Notes under the pieces: model-generated | Databases searched by the model: none | What the model was told of the DNA's origin: nothing | What the model saw: the letters and a program-made list of their open reading frames with translations, nothing else | Source of the DNA: Streptomyces bacillaris | Lineage (GTDB): Bacteria > Actinomycetota > Actinomycetes > Streptomycetales > Streptomycetaceae | Assembly: GCF_003268675.1 (NCBI RefSeq) | Contig: NZ_CP029378.1 | Coordinates: forward strand, 3,162,001 to 3,226,000 | Length of the DNA stretch: 64,000 nucleotides | Direction: 5' to 3' | Shown: positions 17,484 through 25,902 of the stretch, in pieces | Layout: each line of letters opens with the position of its first letter | Numbering within the stretch: the first letter of the stretch is position 1 | Program-made: the position numbers and the translations under genes

Positions 17484-17933
17484 GTGAACGATTCGCTGCT
17501 GCTGCCCGTCGTCGACGAGGACGGCGCCCCCTTCTGGGAGTACGCCGCCCGGGGCGAACTGCGCGTCCAGGCCTGCGCCTCCCCCGCCTGCGGCGAACTC
17601 CGCTTCCCGCCCCGGCCCTGCTGCCCGCACTGCGGGTCGTTCGACAGTGAGTGGCGGGCGATGAGCGGGCGCGGCCGGATCTGGTCGTACGTGATCCCGC
17701 ACCCGCCGCTGCTCCCCGCGTACGCCGAACAGGCTCCCTACAACGCGGTGTTGGTGGAGCTGGTGGACGCCCCGCGGATCCGGCTGGCCGGGAACGTCGT
17801 CGCCTCCGCCGACGCGCCGCTGAACTCCGTCGATCCGGCGCGGCTGCGGATCGGGGCCCCGGTGCGGGCGGTGTTCTGCCCGGCGGGCCCAAGGGGGGCG
17901 GTCACGCTGGTGCGTTGGCTGCTGGAGCGGTGA
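17484..17933 (+). CDS. Zn-ribbon/OB-fold DUF35 protein, partner of the preceding Ltp
   Basis: 149 residues from the GTG at 17484, which has GAGGAG 6 bp upstream; an ATG at 17478 directly abuts that site. A rubredoxin-like zinc ribbon near residues 30-55 has CASPAC and CPHC pairs. An OB-fold follows (GRIWSYVIPHPP, then NAVLVELVDAPRIRLAGN). DUF35 proteins of this type bind acyl-CoA and dock onto thiolase-like partners, as ChsH2 does with Ltp2 in mycobacterial cholesterol degradation. The gene starts 41 bp after the Ltp stop, preceded by a short run of GTTGAG repeats. Confidence 0.88.
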   Translation: MNDSLLLPVVDEDGAPFWEYAARGELRVQACASPACGELRFPPRPCCPHCGSFDSEWRAMSGRGRIWSYVIPHPPLLPAYAEQAPYNAVLVELVDAPRIRLAGNVVASADAPLNSVDPARLRIGAPVRAVFCPAGPRGAVTLVRWLLER

Positions 17934-17936
17934 GCG

Positions 17937-18734
17937 GTGGCTCTGCTCATCGAGCGGGAGGCGGCCGAGGGGGTCGCCCTCGTCACGCTCGACCGGCCGG
18001 ACAAGCTCAACGCGATCGATCTGGGGACGGCGGAGGAACTGGCTGAGTCGTGGCGGGAGTTGCGGTACGACGTGGGCGTGCGGGCCGTCGTCCTCACCGG
18101 GAGCGGCACCCGCGCCTTCTGCACCGGGATCGACCGGGGCGTGAACGTCCCGCAGCCTCCGTCCCCGTACGCCATCGACGATCCGCTCCTCCGCATCGGG
18201 CCCAAGGCCAACGACCTGTGGAAGCCGGTGGTCGCGGCGGTGGAGGGGATGGCGTGCGGCGGGGCGTTCTATCTGCTGGGCGAGGCGGAGTTCATCGTCG
18301 CCTCGCGCGACGCCACCTTCTTCGACCCGCACACGACGTACGGGATGGTCTCGGCGTACGAGGCCATCGCGATGGCCCAACGGATGCCGTTCGGGGAGGT
18401 GGCCCGGATGGCGCTGATGGGCACCGCGGAACGGATCGGCGCCGCCCGGGCGCACGCGATCGGGCTGGTCAGCGAGGTGACCGAGCCGGGCGGGGCGGCG
18501 GCGGCCGCGCTGCGGGCGGCGGGCGTGATGGCCGGGTATCCGACCGACGCGGTGCAGGGCACGGTCCGGGCGGTGTGGGCCGCGAAGGAGGCGGCCCGGA
18601 CGCAGGCGATGGCCCAGGCCCCGGCGCTGATCGCCCTGGGGAACCTGGGGCCAAAGCGGCAGGCCGAGCTGTTCGCGGGGCGGAGGGGTGGGGGTGGGCG
18701 TGAGGGCGGAGGAGGCGCTCCTCGGGTGCGGTGA
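17937..18734 (+). CDS. Enoyl-CoA hydratase/isomerase (crotonase family)
   Basis: 265 residues from the GTG at 17937, 3 bp after the DUF35 stop. Crotonase-fold features are LVTLDRPDKLNAIDL, AFCTGID (first oxyanion-hole strand) and AAVEGMACGGAFYLLGEAEFIVAS (second oxyanion-hole loop). The catalytic Glu positions of enoyl-CoA hydratase are not clearly conserved, so isomerase, hydrolase or hydratase activity are all possible. The C-terminus ends in a Gly/Arg-rich low-complexity tail (GRRGGGGREGGGG) that may be disordered. Third gene of the ltp-DUF35 operon, consistent with a beta-oxidation-like step. Confidence 0.85.
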   Translation: MALLIEREAAEGVALVTLDRPDKLNAIDLGTAEELAESWRELRYDVGVRAVVLTGSGTRAFCTGIDRGVNVPQPPSPYAIDDPLLRIGPKANDLWKPVVAAVEGMACGGAFYLLGEAEFIVASRDATFFDPHTTYGMVSAYEAIAMAQRMPFGEVARMALMGTAERIGAARAHAIGLVSEVTEPGGAAAAALRAAGVMAGYPTDAVQGTVRAVWAAKEAARTQAMAQAPALIALGNLGPKRQAELFAGRRGGGGREGGGGAPRVR

Positions 18735-18858
18735 GGGGGTGGGGCGGGTGTGCGGTGAGGTGGCCTGGTGCGGTGGGGGCGGGGCTGGGGCGGCCGTGTC
18801 TCCCGGCCTCGGGGTCGGGGGCTCTGTGCTCCGGTGCCCCTCGCCCCCGCCCCTCGGG

Positions 18859-19383
18859 TCAGAGCAGCTGGGCCGTGACCTCGCAGCGGCTGACCTGGGA
18901 GACCTTGCGCGGACTGTCCATCCGCACGGTGAGGCTGCGGACGTCCCCGGCGTCGAGCGTGGTCGTGGTCTCGGCGGTGTCGACGGTGTTCCCGCGCGCG
19001 TCCAGGAACGTGACGTCGACCTCGTACCGGTGCGAGCGGGTGTCGTTCGACCGCAGCTCGACGACGGACGCGGTGACCGCCTTGCGCTTGCCCTTGCCGG
19101 GCCGGGCGCACCGGATCACCCGGACGACGGGCTCGTCGGAGGCGGTGGGTGTCGGGGTTCCGTAGGTCGAACCGGAGGAGCCGGACGAGGAGTTGTCGTC
19201 GTCGCTGTAGTCGTTGTGTCGGTAACCGCTGTTGCTCTTCTTGGAGTTGGAGCAGCCGCCGCCCGAGCTGCTGCTGCCCTTGCTCTTGCTTCCCTTGCCG
19301 CCGCTGCTGGCGGTCGAGAAGCCGGTGAGTGCGAGCACCACCACGACCAGGACCGCCGCCAGCTTGATCTGTCGCCGCATCAT
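18859..19383 (-). CDS. Secreted or membrane-anchored Ser/Gly-rich protein
   Basis: 174 residues. A basic start and hydrophobic segment (MMRRQIKLAAVLVVVVLALTGF) form a signal peptide or anchor. Next comes a Ser/Gly/Lys/Asn-rich linker (~25-75). The C-terminal ~95 residues look beta-rich, with two Cys (IRCARPG and SRCEVTA) that could form a disulfide across the domain. The layout resembles small FxLYD-like extracellular domains (VVELRSNDTRSHRYEVDVTFLD). No lipobox is convincing. It is monocistronic; function unknown. Confidence 0.7.
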   Translation of the reverse strand: MMRRQIKLAAVLVVVVLALTGFSTASSGGKGSKSKGSSSSGGGCSNSKKSNSGYRHNDYSDDDNSSSGSSGSTYGTPTPTASDEPVVRVIRCARPGKGKRKAVTASVVELRSNDTRSHRYEVDVTFLDARGNTVDTAETTTTLDAGDVRSLTVRMDSPRKVSQVSRCEVTAQLL

Positions 19384-19623
19384 GGATGCAGCCCCCCTTG
19401 TTGTCGTCCTCGGCTCTTCGCCGTTTCCCGGTACTGCCGGTACAGCTTGCCGGATACCGCACGCGCGTAGGTCATGACCCTGTCACGGTCCGGTCATGGT
19501 CTGCGGGGCGGGGCATCCGCGCGGCGTACGGCGGCGTCCGCGTGGCGGGGGTGATCACCCCGGCGTAGCGTCGGCCGTACGGGGGTGTTCGCCGTACGCC
19601 GTACGTCCCTGGAGGCCTCTCCG

Positions 19624-20352
19624 ATGATCCGCAACATCCTCGGCTCCCTCGTCGCCCTGGCCGGGGCGGTCTCCGCCGTGCTGAGCCCGTTCCGTGACTG
19701 GTACGCCGGGCGGGCCGGGCAGGACTACCGGGTACGGGACCTCTTCGAGGGCATCACCGGTACGGAGTCGGGGGTGCTGGTCTCGATCCTGCTGCCGTTC
19801 CTGTTCGCGGCGCTGCTCGTGATCGGGGGAGTTCTGGTGCGGTCGCGGATCGTGGTCGCGTTCGCGGGGGTCGTGGTGCTGGGCTTCACGATCCTGTGGA
19901 TGGTCCGCCAGGGGCAGGCGGCGGGGTCGCTCACGGTCGGCGGGGACGGGGAGGGGCTCCAGGTGGGGGTGGTCAACGCGCTGGCGGGCGGGGTGCTGAT
20001 GCTGATCGGGGCGTTGCTGATGAAGGGGCGGGCGCGGGGGTCGGGGTGGGGGCGGTCCCGGTCCCGGGAGCGGTCTCGGGAGGGGGCGGTGGAGGAGCCG
20101 TACGCGGCGCATCCGGCCGATCAGGTGGACACCTGGCCGCCGACGCAGGAGCCGGGGATGTCGGTGCAGACGTCGCCCTGGCCGGAGCCGGAGGTGGAGC
20201 CGTACACGGGGCCGGATCCCCGTGGCCCCCGTGACCCCCATGGCCCCCAGGACGCCCGGGATGCGCGTACGCGGTCGTATCCGCAGGCGGAGGGTGATCC
20301 TCGGGATCCGGTGCATCCGCCGCATCCTCCGCACCGGCCGCCCCAGGGTTGA
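19624..20352 (+). CDS. Hypothetical membrane protein with disordered tail
   Basis: 242 residues from the ATG at 19624, with GGAGG 8 bp upstream. Four hydrophobic segments are visible: IRNILGSLVALAGAVSAVLS, VLVSILLPFLFAALLVIGGVL, IVVAFAGVVVLGFTILWMV and VVNALAGGVLMLIGALLM. After residue ~145 the tail is Arg/Ser- then Pro/Asp/His-rich and probably disordered in the cytoplasm. Similar small proteins are common beside Streptomyces genes of unknown function. No catalytic motif is seen. Confidence 0.7.
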   Translation: MIRNILGSLVALAGAVSAVLSPFRDWYAGRAGQDYRVRDLFEGITGTESGVLVSILLPFLFAALLVIGGVLVRSRIVVAFAGVVVLGFTILWMVRQGQAAGSLTVGGDGEGLQVGVVNALAGGVLMLIGALLMKGRARGSGWGRSRSRERSREGAVEEPYAAHPADQVDTWPPTQEPGMSVQTSPWPEPEVEPYTGPDPRGPRDPHGPQDARDARTRSYPQAEGDPRDPVHPPHPPHRPPQG

Positions 20353-20370
20353 CGGTCACCCCGTCGAAGG

Positions 20371-20495
20371 TTCCGTCCTCAAACGCCGGACGGGCTGGGA
20401 GCCCGCCGCACCGGTCCCCACAGAGTCGACGCCCACCCCGTCCAGGGTTCCGTCCTCAAACGCCGGACGGGCTGGAGTTTCGCCGGACGGGCTGG
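20371..20495. repeat. Streptomyces-type short intergenic repeats
   Basis: A 28-bp unit including GTCCTCAAACGCCGGACGGG occurs at 20371-20398 and 20448-20475, and a third partial copy (CGCCGGACGGGCTGG) at 20481-20495. The CCGTC/GACGG ends allow a hairpin. The array fills the gap between convergent genes and may terminate both. Confidence 0.7.
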
Positions 20496-20515
20496 GAGTT
20501 CGGCGGAGGCGAGGC

Positions 20516-23056
20516 TCAGGTGCGGGCCCTGTTGCCGGTGCCGGTGCCCTTCAGGGCGTCCAGGGCGTAGACGCAGCGGTCCTTGCTGCAGGCGTACACC
20601 ACGCCCGCCTCCGCCACCGGGGAGCCCGTGATCTCGCCGCCCGTGGCGAGCTTCCAGCGGAGCTGGCCGCCCGCCGCGTCCAGGGTGTAGAGGACGTGGT
20701 CGGCCGAGCCGAAGTGGACGCGGCCGTCCGCCACGACCGGGGAGCCCACCACGTCGCCGCCCGCCGCGAAGCGCCACTTCGGGGTGCCGGTGACCGCGTC
20801 CAGGGTGTAGAGCGCGCTGCCGCTGCCCACATGGACGTTGCCGACGGCGACGAGGACCGGTTCGAGGGAGGCCCGGGCCTCCGTGGCGATGCGCCAGCGG
20901 TCCTTGCCGGTCGTCGCGTCGAGCGCGTACACCGTGCCGAGGTAGTCCGCCAGGTAGACCCCGCCCCCGGTCACCGCCGGGCCCGGGGCGAACGCGGGCG
21001 GGGAGAGGAAGACCGCCGGGGCCTCGAAGTGCCAGCGCACCAGGCCGGAGACGATGTCCACGGCCAGCACCCGGGTGCCCGCCGCGATGTAGACGTACCC
21101 GTCGGGGGCCGGGGTCACCCGGACCGGGACGCCGCCGCAGGAGGCCGCGTCGCCGATCGGGTACGACCAGCGCTCCAGGCCCGTACGGGCGTCCAGCGCG
21201 CGCAGCCGGGCGTCCTGCCAGACGTAGACCGTGCCGTCGTGGATGACCGGCGCGGCCTCGACCGTCTCGAAGTCGGTCTGGGCGCCGGTGACCTCCCACA
21301 GCTTGTCGCCGTTGGACGCCTCCCACCCCTGGACGCCGCCGCCCCGGGTCGCGGTGAGCACCGTGCCCCGGTCGGCCTTGAGCGCGTACACCCAGGCGTC
21401 GGTGCGGATCCGCCACTGCTCGGCGCCGGTCGCCGCGTCCAGGGCGTAGAGGGAGGGGCCGTCCGACGCGTGGATGCGGCCGCCCTCGACGGCCATCGCC
21501 CACGCCACGTCCCGGGTCTTGAACTGGCGCCGCCCGTTGCCGACGTCCAGCGCGTGGATCTCGAAGGACGTCACGTACAGCAGGTCACCGGAGACGACGG
21601 GCGTCCCCCACACGTCGTTGGACATGCGGAAGCGCCAGGGCCGCCAGCGGTCGGGCGCGGCGGGCGAGGGGTCCGGGCCGGGTCCCGGGGACGGTACGGG
21701 GGCGGTGGACGCCGCTGACGTACCGGGCGAGCCGTTCGGGCCCGCGGGCGGGCGGACCCAGCCGGTCGCGGCGGCCGGGTGGGCGGCGGCGGGGCCCCGG
21801 ACCTCCCCCACCCGGGGGCCTGGCCCGATCGGCGCCTTCGCGCCGGGCAGGTGGACGGGCCCGCTGTCGGGGGCGGGGGCCGAGGAGGAGAGCTGGGAGG
21901 GCGAGGAGAGCGGGGACGGGGAGCGCAGGTCGTCGCCGCCGCGCCAGTCGGGCCTCCGGTCGGGTGCATGCCCGGGGCCACCGTTCGGGGCGTGCCCGGG
22001 ACCCCGGTCCGGTGCATGCCCGGGGCCCCGGTTCGGGGCGTGGCCGGGGCCGCCGTCCGGGCCGTGCCCCGCCCCGGGCCCCCGGTTCGGCGCGCGGTCC
22101 GGGGCGCGCGGCGGCTGCGGGGGGCGCGGCGGGTGGGCGGAGGGCGCGGTCGGGGCGGTGCGGCCGCCTCCCCTGCGCCGTTCGATCATGGCCGTGGCCT
22201 GGGACGGCAGCCAGGCCGACGCCGTACCGCTGTCGTCGCTGCCGGAGGCGAAGAGGTGCGGGGCCAGCTGGGCCTGGAGGTCGGCGGGGGTGGGCCGGCG
22301 GGTGGCGTCCAGCTGCATGCAGGACTCGATCAGGGGGCGCAGGTCGTCCGGCAGCCCCTCCAGGTCCGGCCCCTCGCGCAGCAGCATGAACACCGTCTCG
22401 ACCGGGTTCGCCCCGTGGTAGGGGGCGTGGCCGGTGGCGGCGAAGACGAGGGTGGAGCCGAGCGAGAAGATGTCGCTGGCCCCGGTGACGCTGCGGGAGT
22501 CCCGGGCCTGCTCGGGCGACATGTAGGCGGGGGTGCCGACGGCGACGTTCGTCATGGTCAGCCGGGTGTTGGAGACCCCGGAGGCGATGCCGAAGTCGAT
22601 GACCCGGGGGCCGTCCTCGACGACGAGTACGTTGGACGGCTTCAGGTCGCGGTGGACGAGCCCGGCGCCGTGGATCGACTGGAGGGCCTCGGCGATCCCG
22701 GCGGCCAGCCAGCGCACGGCCTGGGTGGGCATGGGGCCGCACTCGTTGACGATCTCTTCGAGCGAGGGCGCGGGCACATAGGCGGTGGCCAGCCACGGCA
22801 CGGCGGCGCGGGGGTCGGCGTCGACGACGGCGGCGGTGTAGAACCCGCTGACCGCGCGGGCGGCCTCCACCTCGCGCGTGAAGCGGACCCGGAAGAGCTG
22901 GTCCTCGGCCAGCTCGGTCCGTACCGTCTTGATCGCCACCCGCCGGCCCGATGCCGACCGGGCGAGATAGACCAGCCCCATGCCGCCGGCCCCGAGCCGT
23001 CCCAGCACCTCGAACGGGCCGATCCGTCTCGGGTCGTGCTGCGTCAGCTGCTCCAT
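20516..23056 (-). CDS. afsK: AfsK-like Ser/Thr kinase with C-terminal PQQ beta-propeller
   Basis: 846 residues from the ATG at 23056 (GGAGGTGG upstream). Kinase domain residues 14-280: [13 protein letters not shown]43 in [14 protein letters not shown] with D137, DFG at 154 and MSPEQ, all intact. A long Pro/Gly/His linker with [12 protein letters not shown] repeats follows. The C-terminal ~340 residues are PQQ-type propeller blades ([30 protein letters not shown] and similar). No membrane segment is seen. AfsK of S. coelicolor has this architecture and phosphorylates AfsR; here it lies 7 kb from afsR instead of next to it. Streptomyces have other kinase-PQQ proteins, so orthology is likely but not certain. 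Confidence 0.82.
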   Translation of the reverse strand: MEQLTQHDPRRIGPFEVLGRLGAGGMGLVYLARSASGRRVAIKTVRTELAEDQLFRVRFTREVEAARAVSGFYTAAVVDADPRAAVPWLATAYVPAPSLEEIVNECGPMPTQAVRWLAAGIAEALQSIHGAGLVHRDLKPSNVLVVEDGPRVIDFGIASGVSNTRLTMTNVAVGTPAYMSPEQARDSRSVTGASDIFSLGSTLVFAATGHAPYHGANPVETVFMLLREGPDLEGLPDDLRPLIESCMQLDATRRPTPADLQAQLAPHLFASGSDDSGTASAWLPSQATAMIERRRGGGRTAPTAPSAHPPRPPQPPRAPDRAPNRGPGAGHGPDGGPGHAPNRGPGHAPDRGPGHAPNGGPGHAPDRRPDWRGGDDLRSPSPLSSPSQLSSSAPAPDSGPVHLPGAKAPIGPGPRVGEVRGPAAAHPAAATGWVRPPAGPNGSPGTSAASTAPVPSPGPGPDPSPAAPDRWRPWRFRMSNDVWGTPVVSGDLLYVTSFEIHALDVGNGRRQFKTRDVAWAMAVEGGRIHASDGPSLYALDAATGAEQWRIRTDAWVYALKADRGTVLTATRGGGVQGWEASNGDKLWEVTGAQTDFETVEAAPVIHDGTVYVWQDARLRALDARTGLERWSYPIGDAASCGGVPVRVTPAPDGYVYIAAGTRVLAVDIVSGLVRWHFEAPAVFLSPPAFAPGPAVTGGGVYLADYLGTVYALDATTGKDRWRIATEARASLEPVLVAVGNVHVGSGSALYTLDAVTGTPKWRFAAGGDVVGSPVVADGRVHFGSADHVLYTLDAAGGQLRWKLATGGEITGSPVAEAGVVYACSKDRCVYALDALKGTGTGNRART
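21955..22095. repeat. In-frame repeats in kinase linker
   Basis: Units of roughly 27 bp encode GPGHAP(N/D)RG repeats, about five copies. They lie in the disordered linker between kinase and propeller. Confidence 0.65.
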
Positions 23057-23298
23057 CACGTGCCTGCCACCTCCCCGTACGGACCTCAGGAACGAAGCCC
23101 GCGAATTACCGCCCGTCACCGCCCGGTGCGATTCCCGGCCTCCGCAGCGTCTCACCGCTGGGCACCACCTGGCGGTGCGCACCCTGATTCTTCCTGGCTC
23201 GGGCGCCGCTGGCGAACCCGGGGGCGGATGTGGGTGTCTCATGCCACTTCGGCCGATTCTCGCCCACAAGGTGTACGGGACGGGGGCACGGCGGGGTC

Positions 23299-23340
23299 AC
23301 GGAAGCAGCTCGTTCGGCTACGGAAGCAGCTCGTTCGGCT
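23299..23340. repeat. Perfect 21-bp tandem duplication over a stop codon
   Basis: The same 21 bases, beginning ACGGAAGCAGCTCG, occur at 23299-23319 and 23320-23340. The stop of the VOC gene (23318-23320) spans the junction. The outer copy repeats the codons for the C-terminal PNELLP after the stop. Confidence 0.9.
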
Positions 23341-24127
23341 GGAGTACGGCGAAGAGCGCGCCCTGGTCGTCGTGGAGGACCGCCATCCGCCCGTACGGGA
23401 TGCCGAAGGGCGGTGCGGAGACCCGGCCGCCGAGCTGTACGGCGAGTTCGGCCGCCGCGTCGCAGTCGGCGACGGCGAAGTAGGTGAGGAAGTAGCTGGG
23501 CAGCTCGGCGGGGAACGCGTCCGTGATGACGCTGCGGCCGCCGACGGCGGTGTCCGGGCCGGGTTCGGTGCCCTCGGGCGACCACATCCGGAAGTCGACC
23601 AGCGCCTCGGCGTCGCCGGAGACGTCGTTGCCCGCCTCGTCCAGGTCGGTGCCCCGGAAGCCGAAGACCTTCTCGTAGAAAGGGTCCACCTCCTCCGGCC
23701 GCCGGGTGTGGACCTCGGTCCAGCAGAAGGAGCCGGGTTCGTTCTGCTTCTCGAAGCCGGCGCGCTCCCCGGGCTGCCAGAGGCCGAAGACCGCGCCCCC
23801 GGGGTCGGCCGCCTGGGCCAGGATCCCGGCCCGTCCGGCCCGTACGGGGTCGGTGATGATCTGGCCGCCGTGTTCACGGATGGCGGCGACGGTGGCGCGG
23901 ATGTCGTCGGTGGCGAAGTGGACGCCCCAGGCGGTGGGCATCCGCCCGTCCTTCTTGGCGGCGAGCGCGGCGACGAGCCTGCCGCCGCTCAGGGCGTCCG
24001 CGAAGGGCATGCCGTCACCCGCCCGGAAGGTCCAGCCGAAGAGGCCGCCGTAGAAACGCTTGCCCGCTTCGAGGTCGGAGAGCTGCACGTCCACCCAGCA
24101 CGGCGCCGAGTGCGCGAATGCGGCCAT
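23318..24127 (-). CDS. VOC-superfamily protein with two glyoxalase-type domains
   Basis: 269 residues. Two tandem beta-alpha-beta-beta-beta modules: the first begins SAPCWVDVQLSDLEAGKRFYGGLFGW (1-125), the second GSFCWTEVHTRRPEEVDPFYEKVFGF (132-265). This layout is widespread in Streptomyces and similar to CmlF-like hydroxylase or glyoxalase relatives of unknown substrate. Typical metal ligands are only partly visible, so enzymatic activity is uncertain. The gene is isolated between the AfsK-like kinase and the divergent TetR gene; the latter could regulate it. Confidence 0.85.
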   Translation of the reverse strand: MAAFAHSAPCWVDVQLSDLEAGKRFYGGLFGWTFRAGDGMPFADALSGGRLVAALAAKKDGRMPTAWGVHFATDDIRATVAAIREHGGQIITDPVRAGRAGILAQAADPGGAVFGLWQPGERAGFEKQNEPGSFCWTEVHTRRPEEVDPFYEKVFGFRGTDLDEAGNDVSGDAEALVDFRMWSPEGTEPGPDTAVGGRSVITDAFPAELPSYFLTYFAVADCDAAAELAVQLGGRVSAPPFGIPYGRMAVLHDDQGALFAVLQPNELLP

Positions 24128-24599
24128 GGGGCCTGGTCCCTTCCGTCGCGGTTCAGCCTTCGGTGTCGCTCCGGTGTCGCTTCAGTGACGCCCGTCACAG
24201 TCAACGTAACGTCGCACCCGGCCCGGCGCGCCCCGACGCCCGCCGAACGCGGTCCACACGCAGTTCATACACCCCAAAAAGGGAACACTTGTCCGATCGG
24301 TGAAGATCGAGGCACCGCATGGACGAAAGTTGTCCACCGAAGTTGTCCACAGGCTGTTGATAACACCATCACAGTGGGTCGACCGAACCTCTGCCGGGGC
24401 CGCGCCGGCCTCCGGATCAGCCACCGTCCCGGCGGTCGTCCCGGCCGTCGTCCCGGCCGTCGTCACAACGGTCGTCCGGCGGTCTTCCCGGCGGCCGAAA
24501 ACATTCGCCCCCGCCCCCTCGCACCCCTCCGGTCCTGCGGCGTTCCCCATTTGCAGTCGGCCGAATCGCGCTCTCATCGCCCCTCGGTAAGCTGACGGC
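24128..24599. other. 472-bp divergent intergenic region
   Basis: It holds promoters for the VOC gene and the TetR gene, two DnaA-box-like sequences (24330-24351) and an array of CGTCCCGGC/GTCGTCCCGG-type repeats (about 24425-24495). No coding frame is convincing. Confidence 0.5.
24330..24351 (+). promoter_or_regulatory. Pair of DnaA-box-like sequences
   Basis: TTGTCCACC (24330-24338) and TTGTCCACA (24343-24351), 13 bp apart, match the Streptomyces DnaA box (TTGTCCACA). TTGATAAC follows. There is no dnaA or dnaN nearby, so this is not oriC; it may be a DnaA-controlled or titration site. Confidence 0.45.
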
Positions 24600-24606
24600 A
24601 TGACAG
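24592..24606. promoter_or_regulatory. Degenerate operator over the TetR start codon
   Basis: CTGACGGCATGACAG differs from CTGAC-N5-GTCAG at one position and lacks the usual C before the right arm. It could give autoregulation. One mismatch in a GC-rich genome can be chance. Confidence 0.3.
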
Positions 24607-25247
24607 GACAAGTACGTACCGTCGACGGCCGCGTGGCCGGTCGACGCGGTCAGGCGACGCGGCAGAAGCTGCTCGACTGCCTCAGCGAGATGCTCAGCTC
24701 CTCGCCGTACCGGGACGTCAAAGTCATCGACGTCGCCCGGAAGGCCGGGACTTCACCCGCGACTTTCTACCAGTACTTCCCCGATGTGGAGGGCGCCGTC
24801 CTCGAAATCGCCGAGGAAGTCGCCAAGGAGGGTGCCGGACTGACCGAACTGGTCGCCGGACGCCCGTGGGTCGGCAAGGCCGGCTGGCACACGGCCGAGG
24901 AACTCGTCGACGGATTCCTCGACTTCTGGCGCCGCAACGACGCGATCCTCCGCGTGATCGACCTCGGCGCGGCCGAAGGGGACAAGCGGTTCTACAAGAT
25001 CCGCATGAAGATCCTGAACTCGGTCACCAACTCCCTCACCGATTCGGTGAAGGAGCTCCAGACCAAGGGCAAGGTCGACAAGGACGTCAGCGCCGCCGCG
25101 ATGGCGGGCTCCCTGGTCGCGATGCTGGCCGCGGTCGCCTCGCACCAGAAGGGGTTCACCACCTGGGGTGTGAAGCAGGCCGAACTGCGCCCGAACCTGG
25201 CGCTGTTGGTGCACCTGGGCATCACCGGCAAGAAGCCCGCCAAGTAG
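24600..25247 (+). CDS. TetR-family transcriptional regulator
   Basis: 215 residues from the ATG at 24600, with no evident Shine-Dalgarno site. Residues ~18-65 form the TetR helix-turn-helix (TRQKLLDCLSEMLSSSPYRDVKVIDVARKAGTSPATFYQYF, written here in part as VIDVARKAGTSPATFYQYF). The C-terminal ~145 residues are the helical ligand and dimer domain. It is convergent with the deazaflavin oxidoreductase/acyl-CoA dehydrogenase operon, whose promoter carries the CTGAC-N5-GTCAG operator. A degenerate copy of that operator covers its own start codon. It is therefore the best local candidate for the regulator, though no direct evidence exists. Confidence 0.88.
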   Translation: MTGQVRTVDGRVAGRRGQATRQKLLDCLSEMLSSSPYRDVKVIDVARKAGTSPATFYQYFPDVEGAVLEIAEEVAKEGAGLTELVAGRPWVGKAGWHTAEELVDGFLDFWRRNDAILRVIDLGAAEGDKRFYKIRMKILNSVTNSLTDSVKELQTKGKVDKDVSAAAMAGSLVAMLAAVASHQKGFTTWGVKQAELRPNLALLVHLGITGKKPAK

Positions 25248-25386
25248 CCCACCGGCACGTCCTGTCTCACCGACGGCGGACCACCACGCACCCCTGCCGG
25301 TGGTCCGCCGTCGGCGTACCCGGACGTCGTCCACGAGAGCCGGCGAGAGCCGGAAAGGGCGGCTGCTGCCGCTCCGGGCGGAGTGG

Positions 25387-25902
25387 CTACCGCCGCTCCA
25401 GGCGGAAGAGCCGGATCCGCCGTTCCACCCGCGCCTGGTACGCCGCGTACGGCGGCCAGAACGCCAGCGCCACCCGCCACACCTCCTCCCGCTCCGCCCC
25501 CTCCAGCAGCCGTGCCCGCACCGGGATGGACCGGCCGCGCCAGCTGATGACGGCCTCCTCCGGTCGGGCCAGCAGATTCGCGGTCCAGGCGGGATGCCCG
25601 GGGCGGCCGAAGTTGCTGCCGACCAGGATCCAGGTGCTCTCTGCCTCCCCCTCCGGCATACAGGCCAGCGGGGTCACCCTCGGCCGCCCGCTGCGCGCCC
25701 CCGGCACGGTGAGGACGAGCCCCGGCAGCATCCGGGCGCTGGGCAGCACCCGGCCCCGGGTGAGCCGGTGCACGGTGCGGTCCAGGACGGGCACGACGTG
25801 CGGGGCGACCTTCGCGAAGGCGCGGGTGGAGGAGACCTTCTGGACCAGCCGGAGAGCCCGGTCGCGAGCGGGGCCGGGGGCAGGGGCGGGGCCGGGGGCC
25901 AT
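25387..25902 (-). CDS. Nitroreductase-family deazaflavin (F420)-dependent oxidoreductase
   Basis: 171 residues. The split-barrel core shows the DDN-like pattern: VLTVPGARSGRPRVTPLACM, STWILVGSNFGRPGHPAWTANLLA and AVISWRGRSIPVRARLL. The GRPGHPAW segment is characteristic of deazaflavin-dependent nitroreductases, which bind F420H2 and reduce enones, quinones or nitro groups. Its ATG overlaps the stop of the acyl-CoA dehydrogenase gene (ATGA), so it is translated from the same mRNA. A steroid- or enone-type substrate would fit the regulon, but is inferred. Confidence 0.87.
   Translation of the reverse strand: MAPGPAPAPGPARDRALRLVQKVSSTRAFAKVAPHVVPVLDRTVHRLTRGRVLPSARMLPGLVLTVPGARSGRPRVTPLACMPEGEAESTWILVGSNFGRPGHPAWTANLLARPEEAVISWRGRSIPVRARLLEGAEREEVWRVALAFWPPYAAYQARVERRIRLFRLERR

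Noticed and set aside
24330..24360. Chromosomal replication origin
   Set aside because: Only two DnaA-like boxes, and no dnaA, dnaN or dense box cluster.
24425..24495. CRISPR-like array
   Set aside because: Short GC-rich direct repeats with no unique spacers of regular length and no cas genes.
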